Assembly: GCA_963732345.1 (NCBI GenBank)
Contig: CAVSZI010000017.1
Location: 186,001-250,000, forward strand
Reading direction: 5' to 3'
Length of the DNA stretch: 64,000 bases
Origin: Bog-532 sp963732345
Lineage (GTDB): Bacteria; Actinomycetota; Actinomycetes; Streptosporangiales; Streptosporangiaceae
Part shown: piece by piece, positions 52,482 through 59,836 of the stretch
How the letters are laid out: each line of letters starts with the position of its first letter
Position numbering within the stretch: the first letter of the stretch is position 1
Notes under the pieces: model-generated
What the model was told of the DNA's origin: nothing
Database searches by the model: none
What the model saw: only the letters and a program-made list of their open reading frames with translations
Translations under genes and position numbers: made by a program

Positions 52482-53417
52482 CTACGATCGTCCGATTCGT
52501 ACCCGCGCGGCTTGCCTGCGCTGCGGGTCAAGGGACAGTATGGCGAGGGTCGGCTGCCGCTCGTGACCCCGGCTCGGGGCGAAACGGGCGATCGCGGTGC
52601 CGATGATCGTGGTTTCCACGATGTGGTCGCGCCGGCCTTCCTGCATGGGACATTCCCGCTCGCTGACGCGCAGTTGCATGTCGGCGATCACGACGCCCTC
52701 GGCGCCCATATGCCGCACCTCCCGCTGGAGCTGAATCCGGGCGTCGTGCCGGCCCTCGTGGACCAGCTCGGTGTACCCGGCGACCTCGGCGTTGCCCGCG
52801 CCCCAGCGCGTCTGGCCGACCGTCAGCCAGTCGTCGTGGCGGGCCGCGACCGAGATACCGAGCGCGAGACCGGCCGGCACCCAGCCGCGCATGATCAGCT
52901 TGGCAAAATCCTGACCGGACAGGTCGGAGGTGAACGGCCGCTTCGGGAGGGGCGCGCCGGGGGCGCGCACCGCGGTCCCGATTGCCTTGAACTCCAGGCC
53001 GCCCGCCGGGAAGCGCCCGATGGACAGGTTCACGCCGACCACGCCGTGGCCGCCGAGGGCGGCGCATTCGGCGGTCATCCGGTTGATCGCGGTGTGCCGC
53101 GCGTCGTACATCGCCTGCACCAGCGGGGCGAAGGAGGTGGCGCCGCCGCGGCTGGACACCTGCGTGACGGAGCGGGTCGGGCCGAACGAGTTGCCGTAGT
53201 AGCCGGTCCACGCGCCCGCGCACCCGTACCCGCCGGTGTAGCCGATGTTGTACACGGCCGCGCCGAGGACCTGGCCGACCGGTTCGAAGCCGGCGCTGCG
53301 GATCGCGGTGAACTCGTCGGTGGACAGCGCGGAACCCCACGTGCCGCTGCGCCGGATCTCCGCCATCCGCGCCTCGGCGACCGGCGGCAGCCCCGTCCGG
53401 CGCGGATCGTTCGTCAC
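52482..53417 (-). CDS. Second protein with two tandem YbjQ-like modules
   Basis: A 311-residue protein, GTG start, same architecture as its neighbour. Module 1 has ALSTDEFTAIRSAGFEPVGQ, a Gly/Tyr-rich loop (YTGGYGCAGAWTGYYGN), AMYDARHTAINRMTAECAAL and GVVGVNLSIG. Module 2 has PFTSDLSGQDFAKLIMRGWV, ELVHEGRHDARIQLQREVRH and GVVIADMQLRVSE. Both proteins end in a similar strand (Leu-Ser-Leu-Asp). Sequence divergence between the two genes shows the duplication is old. A small gene follows upstream on the same strand. Confidence 0.83.
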   Translation of the reverse strand: MTNDPRRTGLPPVAEARMAEIRRSGTWGSALSTDEFTAIRSAGFEPVGQVLGAAVYNIGYTGGYGCAGAWTGYYGNSFGPTRSVTQVSSRGGATSFAPLVQAMYDARHTAINRMTAECAALGGHGVVGVNLSIGRFPAGGLEFKAIGTAVRAPGAPLPKRPFTSDLSGQDFAKLIMRGWVPAGLALGISVAARHDDWLTVGQTRWGAGNAEVAGYTELVHEGRHDARIQLQREVRHMGAEGVVIADMQLRVSERECPMQEGRRDHIVETTIIGTAIARFAPSRGHERQPTLAILSLDPQRRQAARVRIGRS

Positions 53418-53477
53418 GGCGCACCTCTCTCGCGAGTCACCTCACGATACTCTGCCGCCAGCGCCAGGAAACCGGCT

Positions 53478-53666
53478 TCATTCGCCGTCGTCGCCGTCCT
53501 GCGCGTCCCACTCCCGGTTCCGCTCCTGCACCAGTTCCAGCGCGCGGCTGGCTTCCTCCCGCGTGGCGTACGGCCCGAGACGGTCCTTGCCCGGGCAGCC
53601 GTCGTCGCCTTCGACCTGATGGTGGGTGAGGCAGTACCACCAGTGCTTGTCATCGTCCATGGACAT
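53478..53666 (-). CDS. Small conserved SPOR-like actinobacterial protein
   Basis: A 62-residue protein, HWWYCLTHHQVEGDDGCPGK and then DRLGPYATREEASRALELVQERN, ending in an acidic tail. The GPYATREEA...AL pattern is that of a SPOR-like small domain; two Cys and two His in the N-terminal half could bind zinc. It is upstream of the YbjQ pair on the same strand and divergent from map with only 14 bp between starts. Function unknown. Confidence 0.85.
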   Translation of the reverse strand: MSMDDDKHWWYCLTHHQVEGDDGCPGKDRLGPYATREEASRALELVQERNREWDAQDGDDGE

Positions 53667-53680
53667 TAGACTCGCAGATT

Positions 53681-54529
53681 ATGGCGACCAAGCTCCACCC
53701 GGACGGACCATCCGCGTTGCGCCCGGTGCCCCCGCAGATCCCACGGCCCGAGTACGTCGGCAAGAAGCGCCCGCGGCTGGGTGAGCCCGACGTCAAGGAC
53801 GCCGGCACGATCGAGCGGATGCGAATAGCCGGCAAGATCGCGGCCCAGGCCCTGGCCGAGGTCGGCAAGCACGTCGCCCCGGGCGTCACCACCGACGAGC
53901 TGGACCGGATCGGGCACGACTTCCTAATCGAGCACGACGCATACCCCAGCACGCTCGGCTACCGCGGCTACCCGAAATCCCTGTGCACGTCGCTGAACGA
54001 CGTGATCTGCCACGGCATCCCGGACGGCACGGTGATCCGCGAGGGCAACATCGTCAACGTGGACATCACGGCCTTCATCGGCGGCGTGCACGGCGACACC
54101 AACGCGACGTTCTGCGCGGGCGAGGTCGATGAGGAGTCGCGGCTGCTCGTCGAGCGCACCCACGAGGCCATGATGCGCGGGATACGGGCCGTCGCGCCGG
54201 GACGCCCGCTGAACGCGATCGGCCGGGTCATCGAGTCCTACGCGCGCCGGTTCGGTTACGGGGTGGTCCGCGACTTCACCGGTCACGGCATCGGCACGAC
54301 GTTCCACTCCGGCCTGGTCGTCGCGCACTTCGACGACCCCGGCAACGACTTCGTGATGGAGCCGGGGATGACGTTCACGATCGAGCCGATGCTGACCCTC
54401 GGCACGATCGAGTACGACATCCTGGCCGACAACTGGACGGTGGTCACCAAGGACCACAGGCGGACCGCCCAGTTCGAGCACACCCTCCTCGTCACCGACG
54501 ACGGCCACGAAATTCTGACGCTGTGCTAG
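53681..54529 (+). CDS. map: Methionine aminopeptidase type I
   Basis: A 282-residue type I (class c-like, N-extended) methionine aminopeptidase. The N-terminal extension RPVPPQIPRPEYVGKKRPRL is usual in actinobacteria. The metal ligands are all visible: Asp in VNVDITAF and GVHGDTNATF, His in TGHGIGTTFHSG, Glu in MTFTIEPML and Glu in QFEHTLLVTDDG. It removes the initiator Met from new proteins. Divergent from the small SPOR-like gene; a degraded recombinase region follows immediately on the opposite strand, beginning within its 3' end. Confidence 0.95.
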   Translation: MATKLHPDGPSALRPVPPQIPRPEYVGKKRPRLGEPDVKDAGTIERMRIAGKIAAQALAEVGKHVAPGVTTDELDRIGHDFLIEHDAYPSTLGYRGYPKSLCTSLNDVICHGIPDGTVIREGNIVNVDITAFIGGVHGDTNATFCAGEVDEESRLLVERTHEAMMRGIRAVAPGRPLNAIGRVIESYARRFGYGVVRDFTGHGIGTTFHSGLVVAHFDDPGNDFVMEPGMTFTIEPMLTLGTIEYDILADNWTVVTKDHRRTAQFEHTLLVTDDGHEILTLC

Positions 54530-54559
54530 CCCGGGGGGACGACCCAGTGTGCCCGGTCG

Positions 54560-55300
54560 AATGGCTAACGTGATCTTGGGGGGCGGGGCCTGATGCTGAC
54601 TGGGTGTTGTGGTCGGCGCGGGGGTCGGTGAGCAAGTCCAGGACGGCCTTGGGGGTGGCGTCGGTGATGGTGGCGTGAATCGTGACCTGGTGCTTGTCCC
54701 GGTTGTAGGTGGCCTCGAGGTCGAAGACGGCTAGCAATCGTTCGGTGGGCGCGGCGGGGGCGCCGGTGAGGACGTCCCCCAGGGCGGGCAGTTCGTCCAG
54801 CAACGTGGGGTCGTCTTCTTCGACGGTGGCGGTTTCCAGGATGGCTAGCTCTGTCTCGATCCCGGTCCGCTCTGTGTACAGCTCGGTGAACCGGGCACGG
54901 ACGCGGTTCCGGAGGGCCTGCGCGGCGGCGTCGGCCGGGTCAACCGGGGTTTCCAGTTCGGTGACCAGGGCGCGTTCGGATACGTCGATCCTGGCGAGCT
55001 TCTTACGGAGGCCTTCGGCGCGCTTTTGGCGGCGCTGGTCGGCGGCGGCGGTGCTGGCCGGGAGGGTCGCGGCGAGCATGGCGCCCCGGCCGGGGCCGAA
55101 TACCCGTTAGAGCAGTACAGGCGGGACCGGAACTTGTGATGGCGGCCGGTCCGTCGGGTGGGCATCTCGGGGTCGCGGACGTTGCCGTGGCGGTCCAGCC
55201 CATCCGCTGGGCCTTGTCCCAGGTGGCCTTGTTCCACCAGGACGGGATGGGTGGGTTCGGGTGTCCAGATCCACTCATCGGCCGGCATCCAGACCTTTTT
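54560..55300 (-). pseudogene. Degraded large serine recombinase A (C-terminal half)
   Basis: Going down the minus strand from 55300: GGKKVWMPADEWIWTPEPTH, then in a new frame KATWDKAQRMGW, then back HGNVRDPEMPTRRTG and KFRSRLYC. This is the end of the recombinase domain and the first Cys of the zinc ribbon. The ribbon is then deleted, and from about 55100 the text resumes RVFGPGRGAMLAATLPAS, followed by the coiled-coil C-terminus AAADQRRQKRAEGLRKKLAR, DPADAAAQALRNRVRARFTEL and DPTLLDELPALGDVLTGAP to about 54560. At least three frameshifts and one deletion; the catalytic domain is absent. Confidence 0.8.
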
Positions 55301-55305
55301 GCCGC

Positions 55306-56361
55306 CTATGCGGCGGCGGCGGCGCACGGCATGAGCCCGGTGATGTCCCGGTCGGTGAGCTTGACCGTGCCGGCGTCGGCGCAGTGGCTTGCCAGGGGTG
55401 GGACCGGCGGCGGTGGTGGCTGCATGGCACCAGGTTTTATCCGGCGATAGCCCCGGGAGGGGCGTACACGCCCCCAACGCAACAGCGAACTTTCGCGCAT
55501 GTCACCCTCCGTGTCGGTTTTGTCGTGGTGGCCGCCGCCGCTGGATGGTTCCTGGACGGGGATGCGGTGGCGGATGGTGAGTTTGTCGGGTCCGATGAGG
55601 ATGTCCTGGACGACGGCGCGCAGGACGCGCTGGCGGTCCTCGACGCTGGCGGTGGCGGCGCTGCCGCGGAGTCTGGCGAGGAAGCCTTCGAGGTCGCCGG
55701 CGAGCCTGAGGTAGGCGTCGCGGTCGGCGGTCTGGGCGTCGAGGGCGGCGATCTGGTCCTTCAGCCCGGTCTCCCGGGCGCGCAGGGCCGGCATGCGGGC
55801 GCGGAGCTCGTCGATGGTCAGGAGCTGCTCGGAGAACGCGGTGATCATCGCGGCAATCGACTTGCCGGTCTTGGCGAGGGCCTGCTCGAGCTGGCCGCGC
55901 TTCTTGGTGACCGGGTCCGATGTGCGGGCCCTTTCCAGCCTTTTGCCGATCTCGGCGCGGATGAGGGCGGGGTCGGCGAGCAGGGCGGTGACGTGGTCCC
56001 AGACGACGTGGTCGGCGTAGTCGGCGCGGACGGGCTTGCTGCCGCAGACGCGCCCGCCCTGGTAGCGGTAGTCGTCGGAGCCGAGGCACCGGTAGTAGTA
56101 GATCTTGTTCCCGGCGGTGGTGGTCGTGGTGGCGCGGTAGTAGCCGTAGCCGCAGGACGCGCAGGCGGCGATGCCCTGCAGCAGGGAGGGGACCTTGGTG
56201 TTCCGCGAGGCGAACCGCTTGTTGTCAGCCAGCCGCTGCTGCGGAACCTCAAGCCGGCTGGTCGCGGCGTGGTCGCGGAGCGCGGACAGCTGGGAGCCGA
56301 TCGTCTCGTCTTTCGCCTGCCGGGCGCTGGACACCCGGGCGTAGATCGCCGCTGCCGTCAC
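55306..56361 (-). pseudogene. Large serine recombinase B with internal in-frame deletion
   Basis: A 351-residue frame with a GTG start and a very strong GGAAGGAGGAG site. The first 40 residues are the resolvase N-terminus (AAIYARVSSARQAKDETIGS, catalytic Ser11). At residue 41 the text jumps to RLADNKRFASRNTKVPSLLQ, the linker before the zinc ribbon IAACASCGYGYYR...YYRCLG...VCGS, followed by the coiled coil and C-terminus (VEDRQRVLRAVVQDILIGPD). Nearly all of the catalytic domain and the whole recombinase DNA-binding domain (about 350 residues) are missing. The tail after RESSLLRWG is also non-standard. It cannot catalyse recombination but might still bind DNA or other recombinases. Confidence 0.85.
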
Positions 56362-56494
56362 GGTCTCCTCCTTCCGCCGCCGGGGCGGCGGTCCTGGCCC
56401 GCCGCTGCGGCACCAAGATGCCGTAGGCCACTGACATTTCGGCCGCCGCGTGACGGCTGCAGACGAATTCCGCCTCCACCGGCAGCTCCCTCAT
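56249..56494 (-). CDS. Small recombinase-operon protein
   Basis: ATG 56494 overlaps the TGA of the upstream gene (ATGA), a strong coupling signal. The first 45 residues (MRELPVEAEFVCSRHAAAEM, then SVAYGILVPQRRART) look like a real small protein with a Cys-His pair. The remaining codons run out of frame through the recombinase start and are probably not part of the original gene, which may have lost its stop. Function unknown. Confidence 0.55.
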   Translation of the reverse strand: MRELPVEAEFVCSRHAAAEMSVAYGILVPQRRARTAAPAAEGGDRDGSGDLRPGVQRPAGERRDDRLPAVRAPRPRRDQPA

Positions 56495-56835
56495 CCCGGC
56501 GGGCCGTTCCCGTGAGCACGGCTGAGGAACTCCTCCAGGGCCTGCGCGGCGACCGACGAGATGGTGCGGCCGGACGCCCGGGCGTGCTCCCGGACCGCGG
56601 CGGCCAGCCGTACCGGAAGCCGGACGGTGAACACCGAGGACTCGTCCGGGACCAGGACCCGGCCCGATTCCGCGGCCTGGGCGACGTAACGGCGCGCCTG
56701 CCGCTGCGAGCAGCCCAGCCGCCCGGCCAGCACCCGGGCTGCCTCCGCCGCCGGAGCCCCCGAGTCCAGCAGCTCAGCGGCAGCATTGACATGCGCCGCG
56801 TGCTCCGCGGCACCGGCACGGCGATCACCAGGCAT
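56491..56835 (-). CDS. Ribbon-helix-helix DNA-binding protein of the recombinase operon
   Basis: A 114-residue protein. The N-terminal half resembles a helix-turn-helix (EAARVLAGRLGCSQRQARRYVAQA). The C-terminal half is a ribbon-helix-helix: SSVFTVRLPVRLAAAVREHARASGRTISSVAAQALEEFL. It is probably a regulator of the recombinase operon or a partner in directionality. It is coupled by ATGA to the next small gene. ATG 56835. Confidence 0.8.
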   Translation of the reverse strand: MPGDRRAGAAEHAAHVNAAAELLDSGAPAAEAARVLAGRLGCSQRQARRYVAQAAESGRVLVPDESSVFTVRLPVRLAAAVREHARASGRTISSVAAQALEEFLSRAHGNGPPG

Positions 56836-56887
56836 GACATGAAAATACTACAGATAACGTCCAATGACAGGCAGATGCCGACCCTGC

Positions 56888-57115
56888 TCACCGCTCCTGC
56901 CCCGCTTCCCGCGCCCGCAAGATCCACGAGGCGATCGTCAGCGCCGTGCAGGTGTCCAGCCCGGCCAGCCAGCCCGCGACCCGCCGGTCCCACGCGCCCA
57001 GCTCGACGCCCTCCAGCACGCCCGCCAGGAACGCGGACCGCTCCTCCCCGGGCACGAACCCGCGCGGAGCCGACTCCAGCGGTCCCGCCGGCACCCCCGG
57101 CCACGCGCCGTTCAC
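56888..57115 (-). CDS. Small conserved protein of the recombinase island
   Basis: A 75-residue protein with an acidic N-terminal half and EGVELGAWDRRVAGWLAGLD, then TCTALTIASWILRAREAG, at the end. The two helices of the C-terminal part recur in small proteins beside actinomycete recombinases. There is no known function. It lies 52 bp upstream of the RHH gene on the same strand. Confidence 0.65.
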   Translation of the reverse strand: MNGAWPGVPAGPLESAPRGFVPGEERSAFLAGVLEGVELGAWDRRVAGWLAGLDTCTALTIASWILRAREAGQER

Positions 57116-57258
57116 CGGCCCCGCTCCAGCCGCCGGTAACCCAGCGTAGCCTCGAAGCAGAAGTTGCCTTTTGCGTTGGGGGCGTGATAGCGCGGTTCTT
57201 CGGCAATGCCGGTGGTTCCGGCAGCCGCACCGGCAGGCGCCGCGGCGGTCGCCGCCGG

Positions 57259-57459
57259 TCAGGTCGCGTGGAACCAGTCCAGCTCATCCAGCAGCGCGGC
57301 TAAAGAGTCAGCGGCCAGGTCGGTGGTGCCGTTGCAGGCGTGCCACTTCCCGTCCGCTGCTGAACCGGCGGCCGGGCTGTGCACCCGCCAGCCGGGGCGC
57401 TGGAGCTGGAAGATGATCCGCCGCAGAATGTCCCGGTCCGGGACCGCCCGGTCGGTCAA
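57259..57459 (-). CDS. Small island protein, coupled to upstream gene
   Basis: A 66-residue protein: RDILRRIIFQLQRPGWRVHS, then KWHACNGTTDLAADSLAALLDELDWF. Its ATG overlaps the TGA of the gene before it (ATGA, 57456-57459). Function unknown; probably an accessory protein of the mobile island. Confidence 0.6.
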   Translation of the reverse strand: MTDRAVPDRDILRRIIFQLQRPGWRVHSPAAGSAADGKWHACNGTTDLAADSLAALLDELDWFHAT

Positions 57460-57650
57460 TGGGCCGCCACGATTTCTTCCAGCCGGTTCAGCAACTCACG
57501 CAGCGACAGGGCCGCCACGACGTGGCAAGCCTGGCCGTCGCCTTTTTCGGCGATGAAACGGCGGGCCCCGTCCTGGGCGTGGATCGACCATTCGGGGTGA
57601 TCGTGGATGAAGCGCTGTTGCCGGACGACCTGATCAAACGGCAGACCCAT
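57456..57650 (-). CDS. Small island protein, first of a coupled pair
   Basis: A 64-residue protein with RFIHDHPEWSIHAQDGARRF and HVVAALSLRELLNRLEEIVA. The opening beta-like segments and final helix are domain-like. It is similar in size and outline to the coupled gene after it (both end in a Leu-rich helix with ALxxLLDxL/ELLNRL), so the two may be old duplicates. Function unknown. Confidence 0.6.
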   Translation of the reverse strand: MGLPFDQVVRQQRFIHDHPEWSIHAQDGARRFIAEKGDGQACHVVAALSLRELLNRLEEIVAAH

Positions 57651-57808
57651 GACCGCTTTTCCTTGCCTGACCCGTGGGACCCCTGAGGGACCGTGCCCGG
57701 CTCACGGGTCAGCCAGCCGGGCACGGCCTGATGCAGATTAACACAGATCAGAGCAGAACAGGTATACCCGCTGATCAGCCCAGGTCTGTACTGGCCTACT
57801 TTGATCTT

Positions 57809-58042
57809 ATGAAAGTGGATCATGACCTGCCCGAGCCTGCTTACCAGCAGCTCGCGGCCATCCTCCGCGACCAGATCGCGGCGGGTGAATGGCGCACCGG
57901 TCCACTGCCCTCGGTCAAGCAGCTCCAGCAGGAACACGACGTTGGCCGCGACACCGCCCTGCGCGCCATCGAGATTCTCCGCGCCGAGGGCCTCGTCTTC
58001 ACCGTTCCCCGCCGGGGCACCTACGTCAGCCCCAGGAAATAA
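57809..58042 (+). CDS. Minimal GntR-family winged-helix regulator
   Basis: A 77-residue protein that is only the GntR winged helix: YQQLAAILRDQIAAGEWRTG, then LPSVKQLQQEHDVGRDTALRAIEILRAEGLVFTVPRRGTYV. There is no effector domain. ATG 57809 fits the domain start. Divergent from the small island genes, with about 160 bp between, so it is the likely local regulator of the mobile island. Confidence 0.85.
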   Translation: MKVDHDLPEPAYQQLAAILRDQIAAGEWRTGPLPSVKQLQQEHDVGRDTALRAIEILRAEGLVFTVPRRGTYVSPRK

Positions 58043-58285
58043 ACGCGTCCTTGGCCGGCCCTGGCAGCGGGGCACGAGTCCGCAGCAGGTGAGATGGATA
58101 CGGTCACCACCGCCCGGGTTAACTTGTACCGGGGAGCCAGGCTGTTTCCCCGCTAGCGGTTACGGCGGGTACCTGGTGTGCTTGTGCTTGCACCTTTCCC
58201 GGTCATCTGCGCGGTGAGTACCCCGATGCTTTTGTCCTTGACCTTTCCCTTGATCTTGTTCCTTTGATTTTGACCTTGCCTGGGT

Positions 58286-58378
58286 GGGTGCCGTCCTGTG
58301 GAGCTGCTTCCTGACCTCGGCCCCTGGTTGTGGGGGTGAGGTCAGGAAGTGGTTGGCGGAACGGGTAGGACGGCACCC
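58286..58378. other. Nested inverted repeat with two 12-bp stems
   Basis: Outer arms GGGTGCCGTCCT (58286-58297) and AGGACGGCACCC (58367-58378), and inner arms CTTCCTGACCTC (58307-58318) and GAGGTCAGGAAG (58338-58349), all perfect. Spacers are 9 and 17 nt, with a 19-nt apical loop that contains CCCC/GGGG. It could be a structured RNA, a replication or transfer origin of the dead element, or a terminator. Confidence 0.75.
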
Positions 58379-58425
58379 GGCCAGGCCAGCGGCGGTAGCC
58401 GCTGTTTGCCTGTCCCGTACAGTGC

Positions 58426-58466
58426 CCGCACGCACACGGGCCGCTGGGCGGCCCGTGTGCGTGCGG
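58426..58466. other. Perfect 19-bp-stem hairpin
   Basis: Arms 58426-58444 and 58448-58466 pair without mismatch (core CCGCACGCACACGGG), with a 3-nt loop. A further CGTAC/GTACG pair flanks it (58416-58420, 58468-58472). No T-tract follows. It may be a terminator or an element origin. It lies 48 bp after the nested inverted repeat. Confidence 0.75.
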
Positions 58467-58494
58467 TGTACGGCGGGTGTGTGCCTTTAAGGTG

Positions 58495-58548
58495 TCGGCC
58501 GGGGGTTGGGGTGGCGTGGTGCCGGCGAAGGGCTGGCCGGGTGCGCGG
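58495..58548. repeat. 54-bp direct repeat, copy A
   Basis: Begins TCGGCCGGGGGTTGGGGTGG and ends GGGTGCGCGG. It differs from copy B only by one G in a run and one base change. It lies on the side of the MerR gene nearer the recombinase island. Confidence 0.85.
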
Positions 58549-58688
58549 AGTATGGGGGGTAATAAACACTAGGGGCCGCGGAGGCCCCTTGGACGCGGGG
58601 TCCGGGGCGGCAGCCCCGGCGTTGTGTCGAGCTGCGAAGTGGAGCGGGGGGCAGAGGCATGAGCGGCTGCTATCTGCTTCTTTGTCCG

Positions 58689-59600
58689 CTATACCACTGA
58701 TGAGGAGCGCAGCGCGGCGAGCAGCCATACGCTTCCGGGCATATGGGACGGGAACGGCGGCCATCCGTTGATGGTGGCCGTGAGCTGCCAGTACCGGTCG
58801 ATCCGCGGGTCGGTGGTCACCTCAAGCCCGGCGATCAGCTCCTCGCGGCCCACCGGGTGGAACCCCGGGGCGGGTTCCAGGATGCGGTTCACGACCTGGG
58901 TGGCCTCGGGGGAATCCGGCGGGCACGCCCGCAGCACTGCCGCCACGGCGTTCTCATGCGCCCAGCCAAGGAAGTCCTGCAGCCCGTCCCTGGCATCGAT
59001 TTGCAAGCTGATGCCGGTCACCTGCCGCATCCGCTGCCGGAAGTCCGGGTCACTGACCAGTTCGGCCAGCTCCACCCAGGCGTCGACCTGCTCAGGCGAG
59101 GGGTCATCGGGCAGGTTCCAGGCCGCGCCCCAGCGCTGGGCCTGGGCCGCGTTGATCCCCAGGCCCTCGAACGCATCGGCCAGGAAGTCATCGATCATCT
59201 GCTTGCGCTCGGCCACCGACATCTGGGCCAGCTTGCTCATCAAGGTCATCTCCTCGTTGCCTGCTGCGCGCTTGACCACGACGGCCAGCACCGAGCGGTG
59301 CAGCCGCAGCGCGCGGATCTGCGCGTCCAGCGCGTCCAGGTGGACGGCGGCGACCTCGGCGATGCTCGCCTGGCCCGCTAGCACCCGGCGTACGTCGGCC
59401 AGGCCCAGCCCCAGGTCGCGCAGCGTGGCGACCAGCTCCAGCCTGGCCACGCACGCCGTGTCATACAGCCGCCGCCCGCTCGCGGTCCGCGCCGCCGGGG
59501 GCAGCACGCCGGTATCGGACCAGAACCGGATGGTGCGCACCGGCAGCCCTGCGCGCCTGGCCAACTCGCCGATGGAAAGCAGCGGCCCGTCGTCCTCCAT
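58689..59600 (-). CDS. MerR-family regulator with large effector domain
   Basis: A 303-residue protein. The N-terminal MerR winged helix is LLSIGELARRAGLPVRTIRF, then WSDTGVLPPAARTASGRRLYD and LRDLGLGLADVRRVLAG, with the dimerisation coiled coil after it. The C-terminal 190 residues (from MTLMSKLAQMSVAERKQMID) form a helical effector module seen in actinomycete multidrug-type MerR proteins. The start at ATG 59600 is chosen because the palindromic operator at 59615-59635 would otherwise lie in the coding region. It is bracketed by 54-bp direct repeats. Ligand unknown. Confidence 0.88.
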   Translation of the reverse strand: MEDDGPLLSIGELARRAGLPVRTIRFWSDTGVLPPAARTASGRRLYDTACVARLELVATLRDLGLGLADVRRVLAGQASIAEVAAVHLDALDAQIRALRLHRSVLAVVVKRAAGNEEMTLMSKLAQMSVAERKQMIDDFLADAFEGLGINAAQAQRWGAAWNLPDDPSPEQVDAWVELAELVSDPDFRQRMRQVTGISLQIDARDGLQDFLGWAHENAVAAVLRACPPDSPEATQVVNRILEPAPGFHPVGREELIAGLEVTTDPRIDRYWQLTATINGWPPFPSHMPGSVWLLAALRSSSVV

Positions 59601-59614
59601 ATCCGCCAGTCTGC

Positions 59615-59635
59615 ATTCTCCAGCCGCTGGAGAAT
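59615..59635. promoter_or_regulatory. MerR operator candidate
   Basis: A perfect palindrome with 10-bp arms ATTCTCCAGC and GCTGGAGAAT around one central base, 15 bp before the MerR start. This is the form and place of a MerR autoregulatory site between promoter elements. Confidence 0.8.
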
Positions 59636-59739
59636 CAACCCGCCGGTGCAAGCAATCCTGACAAGGTTCCGGCCAGCGCGATCTGGCTCAGCGCAGTGCG
59701 TGCGGTGGCTTATGAGTTCAGCACTTGCGCGCCGGGGTA

Positions 59740-59794
59740 TCGGCCGGGGGTTGGGGGTGGCGTGGTGCCGGCGAAGGGCCGGCCGGGTGCGCGG
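59740..59794. repeat. 54-bp direct repeat, copy B
   Basis: 55 bp, the same orientation as copy A about 1.25 kb away, 42 bp before the stop of the ABC permease. The pair brackets the MerR gene. Confidence 0.85.
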
Positions 59795-59836
59795 TGGCAG
59801 TACAGCGGCCCGTTCGGCTTTTCCTGGCCCGGGTCG

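Noticed and set aside
55261..57303. 680-codon plus-strand open frame over the recombinase region
   Set aside because: It crosses several minus-strand genes and remnants, has low-complexity composition and no family signature.
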